Shown one piece after another: positions 35,012 to 44,061 of a stretch of 64,000 nucleotides of DNA (the stretch's first letter is position 1; the number at the start of each line of letters is the position of its first letter). Under the pieces are notes generated by a model that did not search any database, was not told the origin of the DNA, and saw only the letters and a program-made list of their open reading frames with translations. Origin of the DNA: Afifellaceae bacterium (GTDB lineage: Bacteria > Pseudomonadota > Alphaproteobacteria > Rhizobiales > Afifellaceae); assembly GCA_028281235.1 (NCBI GenBank), contig JANQKG010000010.1:62001-126000 (forward strand), read 5' to 3'. Made by a program: the position numbers and the translations under genes.

Positions 35012-36205
35012 TCAATGGACCCCTTTGAACTCGCCATTGAGCAGTTCGGCGACACGGCGCGCGCCTTCTTCGACGTCTTCCAGCGACGAGCAGAACGACA
35101 TTCTCATATGCCGCTCGTAGCCTGTGCCGAACACCTTGCCTGGAACCGCTGCAACATGAGCCTCACGCAAAAGCCGCAGCGAGATTTCGTCGGAGTCTGG
35201 ACCGTCCTCAGGCAACGCCGGAAAGGAGTAGAACGTGCCCTGCGGTCGCATCACGGTTAGCTTGTCGGTTTGCGCCAAGCCGGCACAGAGCGCATCGCGC
35301 CGCTGAGTATATTGAGCGACCATCTCAGCTACGCTGTTACCCGGATTGACAAGCGCTTCGCGGGCGCCGGCCTGGGCGAAGGCGCAGGCGGAGGCAACGA
35401 GGTTCTGGTGTACCCGCAACAAAGCCTTGATGGCCTCAGCGGGGCCGGCCATGTATCCCACGCGCCAGCCGGTCATCGAGAATGCCTTGCCGAGCCCGTT
35501 GATCGACAGGGTGCGCTCAGCCATGCCCGGCAGCGTCGCGAAGGAAACGCTGTACGCGGAATCGTAGACAATCTGCTCATAGATTTCGTCAGACACGACC
35601 GCTAGGTCCGCGTCCTCGGCGATCCGCGCGATCTCCTGAAGAAGCTCCCTCGGATAAACGGCTCCTGTCGGATTGTTCGGCGAATTGAGGACGATCACCC
35701 GCGTACGCGGCGTCAACGCCTTGCGGATGTCGTCGGGGTCGGGTTGGAAGTCGTTCTCAATCCGAGTCGGTATCTCGACTGGAACAGCGCCGGCCAACTC
35801 AGCGGCGGCCGCGTAGGTTGTCCATGCCGGGGTGAAATAGATCATCTCGTCACCCGGCTCCAGGAGGCCGAGGCAAGCGACGCATACCGCCTCGCAGGCG
35901 CCCGCCGTGGCCATGATCTCCGTCATCGGGTCATAATGAAGATCGTTCTGCGCCTTGAGCTTCTCAGCGATTGCTTCGCGGAGCGGGATCGTCCCGGCGT
36001 TCAGCGTGTAGTGGACTTGGCCGTCGTCGAGCGCGCGCTTGGCGGCCTCCTTGATATGCGGCGGTGTGTCGAAGTCCGGCCGGCCTATCGCGAAGTTGAT
36101 GACTCGCGTTCCCTCGCGCCCGAGCCGCTCCACCTCATCCAACAGCAAACGAATACCGGAGGGCTTGATGCGTTCCACGCGCGAGGCCAACCGGAGCGCA
36201 CTCAT
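35012..36205 (-). CDS. Class I/II PLP aminotransferase (AspC-like)
   Basis: This 397-residue fold-type I aminotransferase has NSPNNPTGAVYPRE near residue 173, the PLP aspartate and tyrosine in VVSDEIYEQIVY, the Schiff-base lysine in INGLGKAFSMTGWRVGYM near residue 235 and the carboxylate-binding arginine in HMRMSFCSS near the C-terminus. It is the first gene of the importer operon and the only cytoplasmic enzyme upstream of the transport genes. By inference it deaminates the imported amino acid to a 2-oxo acid, which the SDRs and aldolase then handle. Confidence 0.9.
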   Translation of the reverse strand: MSALRLASRVERIKPSGIRLLLDEVERLGREGTRVINFAIGRPDFDTPPHIKEAAKRALDDGQVHYTLNAGTIPLREAIAEKLKAQNDLHYDPMTEIMATAGACEAVCVACLGLLEPGDEMIYFTPAWTTYAAAAELAGAVPVEIPTRIENDFQPDPDDIRKALTPRTRVIVLNSPNNPTGAVYPRELLQEIARIAEDADLAVVSDEIYEQIVYDSAYSVSFATLPGMAERTLSINGLGKAFSMTGWRVGYMAGPAEAIKALLRVHQNLVASACAFAQAGAREALVNPGNSVAEMVAQYTQRRDALCAGLAQTDKLTVMRPQGTFYSFPALPEDGPDSDEISLRLLREAHVAAVPGKVFGTGYERHMRMSFCSSLEDVEEGARRVAELLNGEFKGVH

Positions 36206-36662
36206 CGTACCAATCCGCCCAATACGCCGAAACGAAACGGCCCGCCTGCATATCCGTGACGCCCCACATCGGTTCGCCTCGTACCGCCATGACCGTTGCG
36301 CGGTGAACGCTCCAACCTCCGAAGCAGATTGCCCACCATCAAATCACCCGTCCCCCCGAATTCGCGACGATTGCGTATTGAACAGAATGGTCCAGCATAG
36401 CTGTCCATCATGGCGATATTGAGTTTTGCAATGACAGATCGGATTGTCAATCGCGCCTCCCGTGCGGCGGATTATGATCAACAGCCTCGGGGTCAAGGCG
36501 CTTTGGTTGGTGGGAGTAGGGCGTCACGCGGATTCTATGGGCGGACCGAGTGTTGACCAATCGCATATCGTGAGAATAGATATTATAATGCTGTATCCGC
36601 TTGCAAGCGGCCGGGGGCGTAGATCGGTGATGCCCAACCAGCAGTAGCTAGGGAGGACGTGC
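36206..36662. promoter_or_regulatory. Divergent control region of the amino-acid catabolic island
   Basis: These 457 bases separate the leftward aminotransferase/ABC operon from the rightward ThDP-enzyme unit. There is no supported gene. The AT-rich part at 36550-36590 holds TTGACC (36553), the 15-base motif TCGCATATCGTGAGA (36561-36575) shared with the front of TRAP operon 1, and a TATAAT (36584-36589) whose spacing to TTGACC is too long for a standard promoter. A 14-bp perfect palindrome follows at 36597-36610. Confidence 0.5.
36597..36610. promoter_or_regulatory. 14-bp perfect palindrome CCGCTTGCAAGCGG, candidate operator
   Basis: The sequence is its own reverse complement and lies just downstream of a TATAAT hexamer and 55 bases before the ThDP-enzyme start, a position where a bound repressor would block transcription. 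The nearest regulator gene is the IclR type at 39975. Confidence 0.45.
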
Positions 36663-36665
36663 TTG

Positions 36666-38471
36666 ATGAACGCGAATGCGCATGAACGTCTCACGGGCGC
36701 AGAGATCATTGTCGAGTATCTATGCCGCGAAGACATCACCCATCTGTTCGGTGTCTGCGGCCACGGCAATGTTGGTTTTCTCGATGCCGCCTATCAGGCG
36801 TCGAACCGCATCAAGACGGTCTCTCTGCATCACGAGCAGTCTGCGGGCTATATGGCGGACGCCTACTTCAAGGTGAAGCATGCGCCGGCGGCGACGTTCA
36901 CCTCCTGCGGGCCGGGCTCAGCCAATCTCGTGATCTCACTCGCGGCGGCGATGATGGATTCGTCAGCCTTCCTGGCCATCACCGCAAATGTACCCACGAG
37001 CCAATTCAATCGCGGCCCTTTCCAGGAGACCGGCATTCTGCACCAGGGCGACTTTCCCTCGGTGATCCGGCCCTACGTGAAGCGCAGCTTTCAGCCGACT
37101 CGCGTCGACATGGTGCCATTGGCGATGCGTCAGGCCTGCCAATTCATGCGCGATGGCCGTCCCGGCCCCGTCAACGTCGATGTGCCGCTTAATCTGTTCG
37201 TCGAGAAAGAGGACGTAACGCTGGCGCCGCTGCAGCACAGGCTCCGACCGTGTGCGCCGGGATCGCCCCAAGAGGTGCAGGCCGCAGTCGACATGCTCTT
37301 GTCCGCCGAGCGACCGGTGATTGTCGCCGGCCAGGGCGCCATCCTCAGCGAGGCCTCCGCCGCGCTCGCCGCCTTCGCCGAAAAGACCGGGATACCGGTG
37401 GTCACTAGTCCCAACGGCAAGGGGTCGATCAATGAACGCCACCCTCTCGCCTATGGCGTCATTGGGCGCAACGGAACATACGCCGCCAACGATGCCAGCT
37501 GCCATGCCGACGTCATCCTGGCGCTTGGGTTTTCGTTCGATGACCGTGCCACAAGCGGTTGGCTGCAGGGCTATACGTTTTCCATTCCACCCTCGAAGCT
37601 GATCCATGTCGACATCGACATTCGCGAGATTGGCCGCAACTATCCCTCCGATCTGGGGATCGTCGCCGACGCACGCGCCTTCCTGGAGGCGGCGGCTGAA
37701 CGGGTTGGCCAGGTGGGTGGCCGCGATGTTGCGCGCATCGCAGGCTGGATTGATCGGCTCAACCACGGTCGCACCACCTGGAAGTCGTTTCAGGAGCGCT
37801 TCGTGAATTCCGACCAGGTACCACTTCGGCCGGAACGGTTGATGCACGCCTTGTCGCGTGCGCTGCCGGAAGACGCGATCATCGCGTCCGATGTCGGGGT
37901 CCATCATAACTGGGTTATCCAGCTATGGGAGACGCTGCGCCCACGGCAATTGCTGCAAAGCTGGGGCTTCGCGGCCATGGGCTATGCGACGTCAGGCATC
38001 CTTGGGGCTAAACTCGCAGCACCGGACCGCCCGTGTGTTGCGGTGGCTGGCGATGGCTCGTTCCTGATGACGCCACATATCCTTGCGACGGCCAAGGAGT
38101 ACGAAATTCCGGCTGTCTGGGTGGTGTGGAACAATTTCGGCTACGGCTCGATCCGCGATCTGCAGCACGGCTTGTTCGATGGCCGGGAGCTGGCCACAAG
38201 CTTCATGAATGACCGGACCGGTGAGCTCTACAGCCCCGACTTCTGCACGTTGGCCAAGGCGTTCGGCGTCGATTCCACGAAGATCACCGCCGCCGACCAA
38301 GTCGAGGATGCGCTGAAAGAGGCGCTTGACGCGAACCGTCCCTATCTTATCGAGGTGCCGGTCGACCGCGATATCCGTCCGGTCGGGACCGGAAGCTGGG
38401 AGTTGCCTCCGATTCCTCATTCAGAGCCCAACTATCTTGAGGCGCTCGCTGCAGAGGGGTTCAAACTCTGA
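36666..38471 (+). CDS. Thiamine-diphosphate-dependent enzyme (acetolactate synthase-like)
   Basis: This 601-residue ThDP enzyme has all three domains. The catalytic glutamate is in LHHEQSAGYMAD near residue 56, a central FAD-site-like domain spans about residues 190-340, and the diphosphate/Mg motif GDGSFLMTPH runs to the closing asparagines of VVWNNFGYG near residue 490. The ATG at 36666 has GGGAGG nine bases before it; a TTG at 36663 is also possible. The N-terminal GVCGHGNVGFLDA motif places it outside the biosynthetic acetolactate synthases and outside Xsc. It probably ligates or decarboxylates a 2-oxo acid produced in this island. Confidence 0.85.
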   Translation: MNANAHERLTGAEIIVEYLCREDITHLFGVCGHGNVGFLDAAYQASNRIKTVSLHHEQSAGYMADAYFKVKHAPAATFTSCGPGSANLVISLAAAMMDSSAFLAITANVPTSQFNRGPFQETGILHQGDFPSVIRPYVKRSFQPTRVDMVPLAMRQACQFMRDGRPGPVNVDVPLNLFVEKEDVTLAPLQHRLRPCAPGSPQEVQAAVDMLLSAERPVIVAGQGAILSEASAALAAFAEKTGIPVVTSPNGKGSINERHPLAYGVIGRNGTYAANDASCHADVILALGFSFDDRATSGWLQGYTFSIPPSKLIHVDIDIREIGRNYPSDLGIVADARAFLEAAAERVGQVGGRDVARIAGWIDRLNHGRTTWKSFQERFVNSDQVPLRPERLMHALSRALPEDAIIASDVGVHHNWVIQLWETLRPRQLLQSWGFAAMGYATSGILGAKLAAPDRPCVAVAGDGSFLMTPHILATAKEYEIPAVWVVWNNFGYGSIRDLQHGLFDGRELATSFMNDRTGELYSPDFCTLAKAFGVDSTKITAADQVEDALKEALDANRPYLIEVPVDRDIRPVGTGSWELPPIPHSEPNYLEALAAEGFKL

Positions 38472-39850
38472 CTGGAGAGGGCAACGAATCTCAGTCGGCG
38501 CTAAGCACACACGCCGGCCGCTCGTCACGCCCCGGCACCGACGCGCCGGCCTATCCCGCCACCACCTTTGTGCCAAGTGCTGGCGAGCCATTGGCCCTGG
38601 AGCCGTTCGACGGCGAGGCGAGGGCCGACCTCGCGATCGTCGGCGGCGGGATCTGCGGCTCCTCCCTTGCGCTCCATGCTGCGGAAGCGGGACTGAACGT
38701 CGTTTTGCTTGAAGCAAAAACGATCGGCTGGGGCGCTTCGGGTCGTAACTCGGGGCACTTGCCGGCGGCCTCCAAGCACACGCCACAGAAGATGGTGGAA
38801 ATGTACGGCGCGGAGCGCGGTGAGCGGCTCAACGCGTTGATTGCTCGCGGGCCGGCCATCGTATTCGATTTGGCCGCGCGCCACGACATGAACGCCTCCG
38901 CCGAGCCAACAGGAACATTGAGCGCCGCCCACACGCCCCGTGCGCTGCGGGAGTTGGAGGAGCAGGCCGCGTTCTTGGCCGAGCATCAGTTTCCCGTCGA
39001 GCTGCTCGACAGAAAGTCGGCCGCTGAGGCCATCGGCAGCGACTTCTACTTTGGTGCCCTCTTGGATCGTCGCGGCGGCGCAATCAATCCGCTCGCCTAT
39101 GTCCGCGGCCTCGCCCGAGCAGCCCAGCGCGCTGGCGCAAGGGTTCACGAGTGGTCGCGTGCAACGAGGCTTGAACGCGACAACGAATCTTGGCTGGTCG
39201 GCACGGAGCGTGGCCGGCTCCGCGCGGAGGCCGTGGCGCTGTGCACGAACGCCTACACGGATGCCCTGTGGCCGGGGCTTACCCAAAGCATCATTCCCGT
39301 CAGGCTTCAGCAATATGTGACGTCGCCTTTGCCCGAGCCGCTTCGTCGGAAAATCCTGCCTGGGCGCCAAGCGTTCACCGACAGTCGGCGGATGATCATC
39401 GGCGCGCGAGTGCACAAGGACGGCCGATTTCAATTCAACGGGCGTGGGCCCGGCTTCGGCGCGGAGGGAGATCTCGCCTGGCGGGAGGCGCTGGCCCGCA
39501 TGACCGAAATCTGGCCGGAGCTGGCCGGCGCCAAGCAGGAAAGCGCCTGGACGGGCTGGGTCGCGATGAACCGGGAAAAGTCCTGGAAGGTCCACAATCC
39601 CGTGCCGGGGCTCTACGCCGCGCTTGGCTGCAACGGAAGGGGGATCGTTATCGCCACGTTGATCGGGCAGGAGCTCGCCCGACTTCTGAGTGGCACGGAC
39701 GCAGCGGAGGTCGCGTTGCCGTTGGCTGACCTTAAACCGATTCCGCTGCACGCCGTGCATCGGCCTATCGTTCGCTCCATCGTCGGCTACTATAAGCTGC
39801 GGGATGCCGTCGAACTAAAGGCCACCGCACGGCCGCGGGCAGGTGTCTGA
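38468..39850 (+). CDS. DAO-family FAD oxidoreductase (gamma-glutamylputrescine oxidase-like)
   Basis: The core shows a Rossmann FAD motif ADLAIVGGGICGSSLALHAAEA, then IGWGASGRNSGHL, the usual PuuB/DadA-type order. The C-terminal FAD motif GLYAALGCNGRGIVIATLIG is present. It oxidises a primary or secondary amine to an imine or aldehyde with hydrogen peroxide. No ATG lies between the upstream stop and a GTG at 38570. The homologous N-terminus (AYPATTF, matching SYYAATA-type starts) lies upstream of that GTG. A CTG at 38468, overlapping the TGA of the ThDP gene and preceded by GAGGGG at 8 bases, is the best-supported start (460 residues). Starting at GTG would give 426. Confidence 0.85.
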   Translation: MTGEGNESQSALSTHAGRSSRPGTDAPAYPATTFVPSAGEPLALEPFDGEARADLAIVGGGICGSSLALHAAEAGLNVVLLEAKTIGWGASGRNSGHLPAASKHTPQKMVEMYGAERGERLNALIARGPAIVFDLAARHDMNASAEPTGTLSAAHTPRALRELEEQAAFLAEHQFPVELLDRKSAAEAIGSDFYFGALLDRRGGAINPLAYVRGLARAAQRAGARVHEWSRATRLERDNESWLVGTERGRLRAEAVALCTNAYTDALWPGLTQSIIPVRLQQYVTSPLPEPLRRKILPGRQAFTDSRRMIIGARVHKDGRFQFNGRGPGFGAEGDLAWREALARMTEIWPELAGAKQESAWTGWVAMNREKSWKVHNPVPGLYAALGCNGRGIVIATLIGQELARLLSGTDAAEVALPLADLKPIPLHAVHRPIVRSIVGYYKLRDAVELKATARPRAGV

Positions 39851-39974
39851 GGACCGCGCAGACAACATGGCCACCGCATCCGGCGCCGCAATGACGTCGC
39901 GGTTGCTCCGGCAGCCAGAAACGCCGATAAATCGTGGGTTATGCGGCGCGAAGGCGCATTGGAAGGGAAGCACT

Positions 39975-40799
39975 ATGGATGGGACCGAGCCGATGGCGGC
40001 TGACCGGGCGCCGCAATCCCAGGACAAGAGGGCGCGCGCAGGTGTGCAGTCGTTGGATCGCGCCTTTTCGATTCTTGAGGTGGTTGCGTCGCATCCTGCG
40101 GGAATCTCGCTGGGGCAGCTCAGCACCGAGGTGGCGCTGCACAACTCCACCGCCCACCACCTGGCGCGTACGATGGTCGGTCTCGGCTATCTCCGTCAGC
40201 GCGCCGACAACAAGCGTTATCAGATCGGCCGCAAGATTTTCGCGCTGGCTGCCGGACTTCGCAATGATATCGACTTTGTTGAGATCGCCGAGCCGATTCT
40301 CGCCGACCTGTCGGCGAAGACCGGCGAGAGCAGCCATCTCGCCATCTACGCAGGCAACGAGGTGGTCGTCGTCGCGCGATCGGCCGGGACTGGCGCTTTC
40401 CAACTTCGCGAGGCCCCGGGGGGTATTCGGCCCGGCCACGCGACCGCCCTCGGCAAAGTGTTGCTCGCCGGTGTCGATGAGGAGACGCGCCGCGCCTATC
40501 TCGACAGCCACGGGCTTGCCTCACTGACCGACCGCACGATCGTCGACCGCGACCGACTCTTGGCGGAGATCGACGAGATCCAGCGCACACGCATCGCCTA
40601 CGATGACGGCGAGTTCAATGCGGAGGTTCGCTGTGTTGCCGTCCCGGTTCTGGATTTTACCGGGCGAACGGTCGCCGCTCTCGGCCTGTCAGGTCCCGCG
40701 TGGCGGTTGACGCTGCAGGCATTGCATCGGATCACGGAGACCGTCCAGGCGGCGGCCACGGATCTGTCGAACGAACTCGGTGGCACTTTGAGCGATTGA
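39975..40799 (+). CDS. IclR-family transcriptional regulator of the amino-acid island
   Basis: The 274-residue product starts at the ATG at 39975, with GGAAGGGAAG upstream; the open frame before it is not protein-like. The winged helix reads VQSLDRAFSILEVVASHPAGIS, then NSTAHHLARTMVGLGYL, and the effector domain ends with LSGPAWRL. It is 125 bases after the FAD enzyme gene and reads the same way, so it may be part of that unit and control the divergent promoters at 36.2-36.6 kb. Confidence 0.88.
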   Translation: MDGTEPMAADRAPQSQDKRARAGVQSLDRAFSILEVVASHPAGISLGQLSTEVALHNSTAHHLARTMVGLGYLRQRADNKRYQIGRKIFALAAGLRNDIDFVEIAEPILADLSAKTGESSHLAIYAGNEVVVVARSAGTGAFQLREAPGGIRPGHATALGKVLLAGVDEETRRAYLDSHGLASLTDRTIVDRDRLLAEIDEIQRTRIAYDDGEFNAEVRCVAVPVLDFTGRTVAALGLSGPAWRLTLQALHRITETVQAAATDLSNELGGTLSD

Positions 40800-41125
40800 C
40801 CGGCAGCGACATCGCAGCGTTTGCCGCCGCCCGCAGCGAAAAGCCATATCGTTTGTCATCCCGGAAAGCGCGTCAGCGCTTGTCCGGGATCCATGGCCAC
40901 CGGAGCGAGCGGGGGAGGACCGCGCTCTGCTTCATCTCTTGTGAGGGTGTCCATGGGTCCCGGTCTCGGCCTTCGGCTGAACCGGGATGACAATAGCTGA
41001 GGCCGTGCACCAAGGCACGAGAGGCTTAACCTCCACCTCGCGGGACCCCACGGGGAGAGGTGAGGCATGCCGCTGGCCGCGGCAGCTAAAGCGAAAAACC
41101 GGTTCCCACTTCTTTGACCTGCATT
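40800..41125. repeat. Gene-free stretch with extragenic inverted repeats
   Basis: TTGTCATCCCGG (40853-40864) and CCGGGATGACAA (40982-40993) are perfect 12-base inverted arms about 117 bases apart, enclosing shorter repeats (gcgcgtcagcgc, gtccgggatccatgg, gtccatgggtcccgg). This is the layout of a common alphaproteobacterial extragenic repeat. Downstream, CGAAAAACCGGTTCCCAC at 41092-41109 belongs to the repeat family also seen at 29385-29431. No gene is visible. Confidence 0.6.
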
Positions 41126-41494
41126 CTACTCATCCGTTGGCGGCGCGGTGATCACCAGAAAGACGAGTTCGCCGAGCCCGGTATTGTAGAAGGCATGCTC
41201 GATTCCGGGCTGGATGAAGATCACATCATGACGGCGCACGACCCGCGTTTCGTCGCCGTATTCGAACAAGCCTTCCCCGTCGAGCACGTGATAGATTTGC
41301 TCCTGCACAGCGTGCACATGCCGCTCGACATAGGCCTTCGGCTCATATGACGAGATTCGGTAGTCGATATGGCGAGCACCAAGCTCGTCAGCATCGACCA
41401 GGGGCTTTGAGAGGGCCCCGCCGTGGTGGCCGGGATATTCCTTCCAGTGCACCTCGGTAATGTTTCGGATCGTCGCTTTCGGGCCGCCGGCCAT
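41126..41494 (-). CDS. Small cupin-domain protein
   Basis: This 122-residue single-domain cupin has a metal-binding motif ERHVHAVQEQIYHVLDGEG near residue 57 (H-x-H plus E) and the second motif VRRHDVIFIQPGIEHAFYN with the closing histidine. There is no signal peptide. Such proteins can be isomerases, dioxygenase-like enzymes or sugar-binding proteins. It lies 96 bases downstream of the leftward aldehyde dehydrogenase gene and probably shares its transcript. Confidence 0.8.
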   Translation of the reverse strand: MAGGPKATIRNITEVHWKEYPGHHGGALSKPLVDADELGARHIDYRISSYEPKAYVERHVHAVQEQIYHVLDGEGLFEYGDETRVVRRHDVIFIQPGIEHAFYNTGLGELVFLVITAPPTDE

Positions 41495-41590
41495 GGTATC
41501 TCCCCTCGGTTTCTGGTGTCGGCCCCGGTACCGTAGCGCTACGATACCAATGTCATCGCTTCCCGGCCGTCGTCACGAACGCCTATCGTG

Positions 41591-43048
41591 CTAGAGGTTG
41601 AACAGCACAAGGCGCTCCTCGGTCATGTCCCGGATGGCGTAGCGCGGCCCCTCGCGGCCGATTCCGCTATTCTTGACACCGCCATAGGCGAGTTGATCGG
41701 TACGCCAGGTCGACGTCCCGTTGATGATGACGCCGCCGGTCCTGATCGTGCGCGCCGCGTGGATGGCGGTCGCCAAAGATCGTGTGAAGATACCGGTCTG
41801 CAGCCCGTAGGGACTGTCGCTGATCATGCGGAACACGGCTTCGAGATCGTCAAAGGGCTGCACGGACACGAGCGGTCCGAAAACCTCTTCGCAAACGACA
41901 CGCATGTCTCCCGTGACATCGCCGAGCACGGCCGGCGTCACTTGCGCGCCCGTGCGATCGCCGCCCGTGCGAAGGCTCGCCCCGGCGCTTACGGCGTCCT
42001 GAATCCAGGACTCAACCCGTCGCGCGGCGGCCTCGTCGATGAGCGTTCCCACATCCGTTTCCGGATCAAGCGGGTCGCCCACCTTAAGCGCTTTGACCTC
42101 TGCAACGAGGCGGTCGGCGAAGCGCTCAGCGACCGTTCGGTGGGCATAAACGTTCTGCACGGAAATACAGCTCTGGCCGGCGAGGCGCATGGCATTGCGC
42201 GCGCAGATGGGGGCGGCGGCCTCGATATCGGCGTCATCGCACAGGATCGTCGCGCCGGTGCCGCCAAGCTCAAGCGCGACGCGCTTCAGCCCTGACGCGG
42301 CCTTGATCTCCGCGCCGACCTTTGTAGAGCCGGTGAACGTGACGAAATCGACACGAGGGTCGCGAACGAGCGCCGGACCGACCTTGGTGCCGTAGACGGC
42401 GTTCAGCACGCCAGGCGGCGTTCCGGCGTCGACGAACAGTTCAATGAGCTTGTGCACCGTTGCCGGCGTCTGCGGCGGCGGTTTGAGCACGATTGCGTTG
42501 CCTGCCGCGATTGCCGGAGCGATCTTGTGAGCGGCCAGATTGAAAGGCGCGTTGAACGGTGTGATTGCGCCAACAACGCCAACCGGAAAGCGCAGCATCA
42601 TCGCGATCTTGCCGGCACCCATCGCTGTCCCGTCAAGCGGCACGTGCTCACCCTCGATGCGGATTGCCTCCTCCGCCGAAAGCGAAATCGTGTCCTGCGA
42701 GCGGAGGATCTCCGCGCGGGAATCCTTGATGACCTTCCCCGATTCGCGCGTCATGATTTCAGCGATCGCATCGGCGCGCTCCAGCAGCAGCACGTTGACG
42801 CGGCGCAGAAGCGCGGCGCGCTCATAGGCCGGCATCGCCGCGATCACGCTCTTGGCAGCGACGGCGGCATCGAGCGCGTCGTTGAGGTCGGTCAGCGAAG
42901 ATTCCGGCGCCTGCGCGACGACGTCGCCGCGATAGGGGTCGACAACGTCGAACGTCTCCGCAGCCTGTCGCCACTGCCCGCCGATCAACATCGGCACTTT
43001 GGTCTGCAAGACCTCAGAGGGCGCTTGAACTAGGGTGCTGCCCGACAC
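41591..43048 (-). CDS. Aldehyde dehydrogenase (benzaldehyde/succinate-semialdehyde type)
   Basis: The 485-residue enzyme starts at GTG behind a strong GGAGG. It shows GAITPFNAPFNLAAHKIAPA near residue 158, the general-base Glu in VALELGGTGAT and the nucleophile Cys in LAGQSCISVQN. The SISVQN-type context is common in the lactaldehyde/phosphonoacetaldehyde and benzaldehyde branches. It may oxidise the aldehyde formed by the amine oxidase or by another step nearby. The exact substrate is not readable. Confidence 0.87.
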   Translation of the reverse strand: MSGSTLVQAPSEVLQTKVPMLIGGQWRQAAETFDVVDPYRGDVVAQAPESSLTDLNDALDAAVAAKSVIAAMPAYERAALLRRVNVLLLERADAIAEIMTRESGKVIKDSRAEILRSQDTISLSAEEAIRIEGEHVPLDGTAMGAGKIAMMLRFPVGVVGAITPFNAPFNLAAHKIAPAIAAGNAIVLKPPPQTPATVHKLIELFVDAGTPPGVLNAVYGTKVGPALVRDPRVDFVTFTGSTKVGAEIKAASGLKRVALELGGTGATILCDDADIEAAAPICARNAMRLAGQSCISVQNVYAHRTVAERFADRLVAEVKALKVGDPLDPETDVGTLIDEAAARRVESWIQDAVSAGASLRTGGDRTGAQVTPAVLGDVTGDMRVVCEEVFGPLVSVQPFDDLEAVFRMISDSPYGLQTGIFTRSLATAIHAARTIRTGGVIINGTSTWRTDQLAYGGVKNSGIGREGPRYAIRDMTEERLVLFNL

Positions 43049-43230
43049 AGCCTGACCTCCTTGGTCTCTGTCGTTGTGTGCAATCGTTCAGTCCGAACGG
43101 ACGCGCCGCCAACCGTCGCCGGAACGCGCAATGGACCAACATCCATGGACAGGCTAGTTTCCGAGATTGTAGGATGTCAATTGACAATGTGGATTATCGG
43201 GGCCGGCGTTCCAGCGTGGAGGCAAACAGG

Positions 43231-43905
43231 ATGCACCGGGACGCGAAGGCGGTGTTGGCGATCTGGCATGATTTGGTGCCGGAAGAACGGGAGGGTTCGC
43301 TCGACTGGTACGACCGCGAGCATCATGCCGAGAGGATCGATCTACCGGGGTTTTTAAGCGCCCGGCGCTACATGGCGGTGGATGCGGCGCCGGAGCTCTT
43401 CAACCGCTACGAAGTGACGGATGTCGGCGTACTGGCCTCTGAAACCTATCTCGCCTGCGTCAATACGCCGACGGAATGGAGCCGGCATTGCCAGCGAACA
43501 ATCATCAACAATGTCCGCACGGTTTGTCGAATCGCCGCGCGCGCGGGCCGCTGTGAGGGCGGCGCTGTGGCGTCCATTCGGTTCGGAACCGATCACGCGA
43601 AAACGGGCCGGGCGCTTGGCAAGACGATGGTGTCGGACGAATTCATCGCGCGAAGTGGCCTTCTCTCAGCCGAGCTCTGGATCGCCGACGACGCGCGCAC
43701 AACAATACCGACGGAAGAGAAGATTCTGCGAAAGGTCGAGGACCGGATCGCCGCGGTGACAATTGTCATCCATGCCTCACGCATGCCCGCGCTGCGGCAG
43801 GCTGTTGAGGCGGCGCTGTCGGCTTCACCTGAAGCAGGGCGACATGGGGAGGTGGGCTATTACGCGCTCGCCTTTGCCATGAATGCGACGGCGCCGCGTG
43901 AATAG
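43231..43905 (+). CDS. Unknown protein, dimeric alpha/beta-barrel (DUF4286-like)
   Basis: This 224-residue protein starts at the ATG at 43231, with GGAGG 11 bases upstream. I do not recognise a named function. The N-terminal half reads LAIWHDLVPEEREGSLDWYD followed by EHHAERIDLPGFLSARRYM, the pattern of EthD/DUF4286-type ferredoxin-like folds, and the second half could be a second copy. Such folds bind or stabilise small reactive molecules. It is divergent from the aldehyde dehydrogenase. Confidence 0.65.
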   Translation: MHRDAKAVLAIWHDLVPEEREGSLDWYDREHHAERIDLPGFLSARRYMAVDAAPELFNRYEVTDVGVLASETYLACVNTPTEWSRHCQRTIINNVRTVCRIAARAGRCEGGAVASIRFGTDHAKTGRALGKTMVSDEFIARSGLLSAELWIADDARTTIPTEEKILRKVEDRIAAVTIVIHASRMPALRQAVEAALSASPEAGRHGEVGYYALAFAMNATAPRE

Positions 43906-44061
43906 CACCGCCCGACTCCGGAACTGGTTCTTTCAGCCAGAGCACCTTGGAGACGGTCGGAGCCGCTGAGGACATGTGCATCTTCGGGAGATTGATATGC
44001 CGGTAGCAAGTCTCGGGCGCGTTCTTAATGGGCCCAAGCTAAGTGCCAAGGGGCGGTCCTG

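Noticed and set aside
36553-36589. TTGACC and TATAAT as one sigma-70 promoter
   Set aside because: The hexamers are 25 bases apart, too far for a standard promoter; I kept them only as part of an AT-rich control region.
38525-39760. A 411-codon minus-strand frame over the FAD oxidase gene
   Set aside because: It is fully antisense to a recognisable DAO-family enzyme; its composition (Arg/Gly/Pro) is that of a high-GC shadow.
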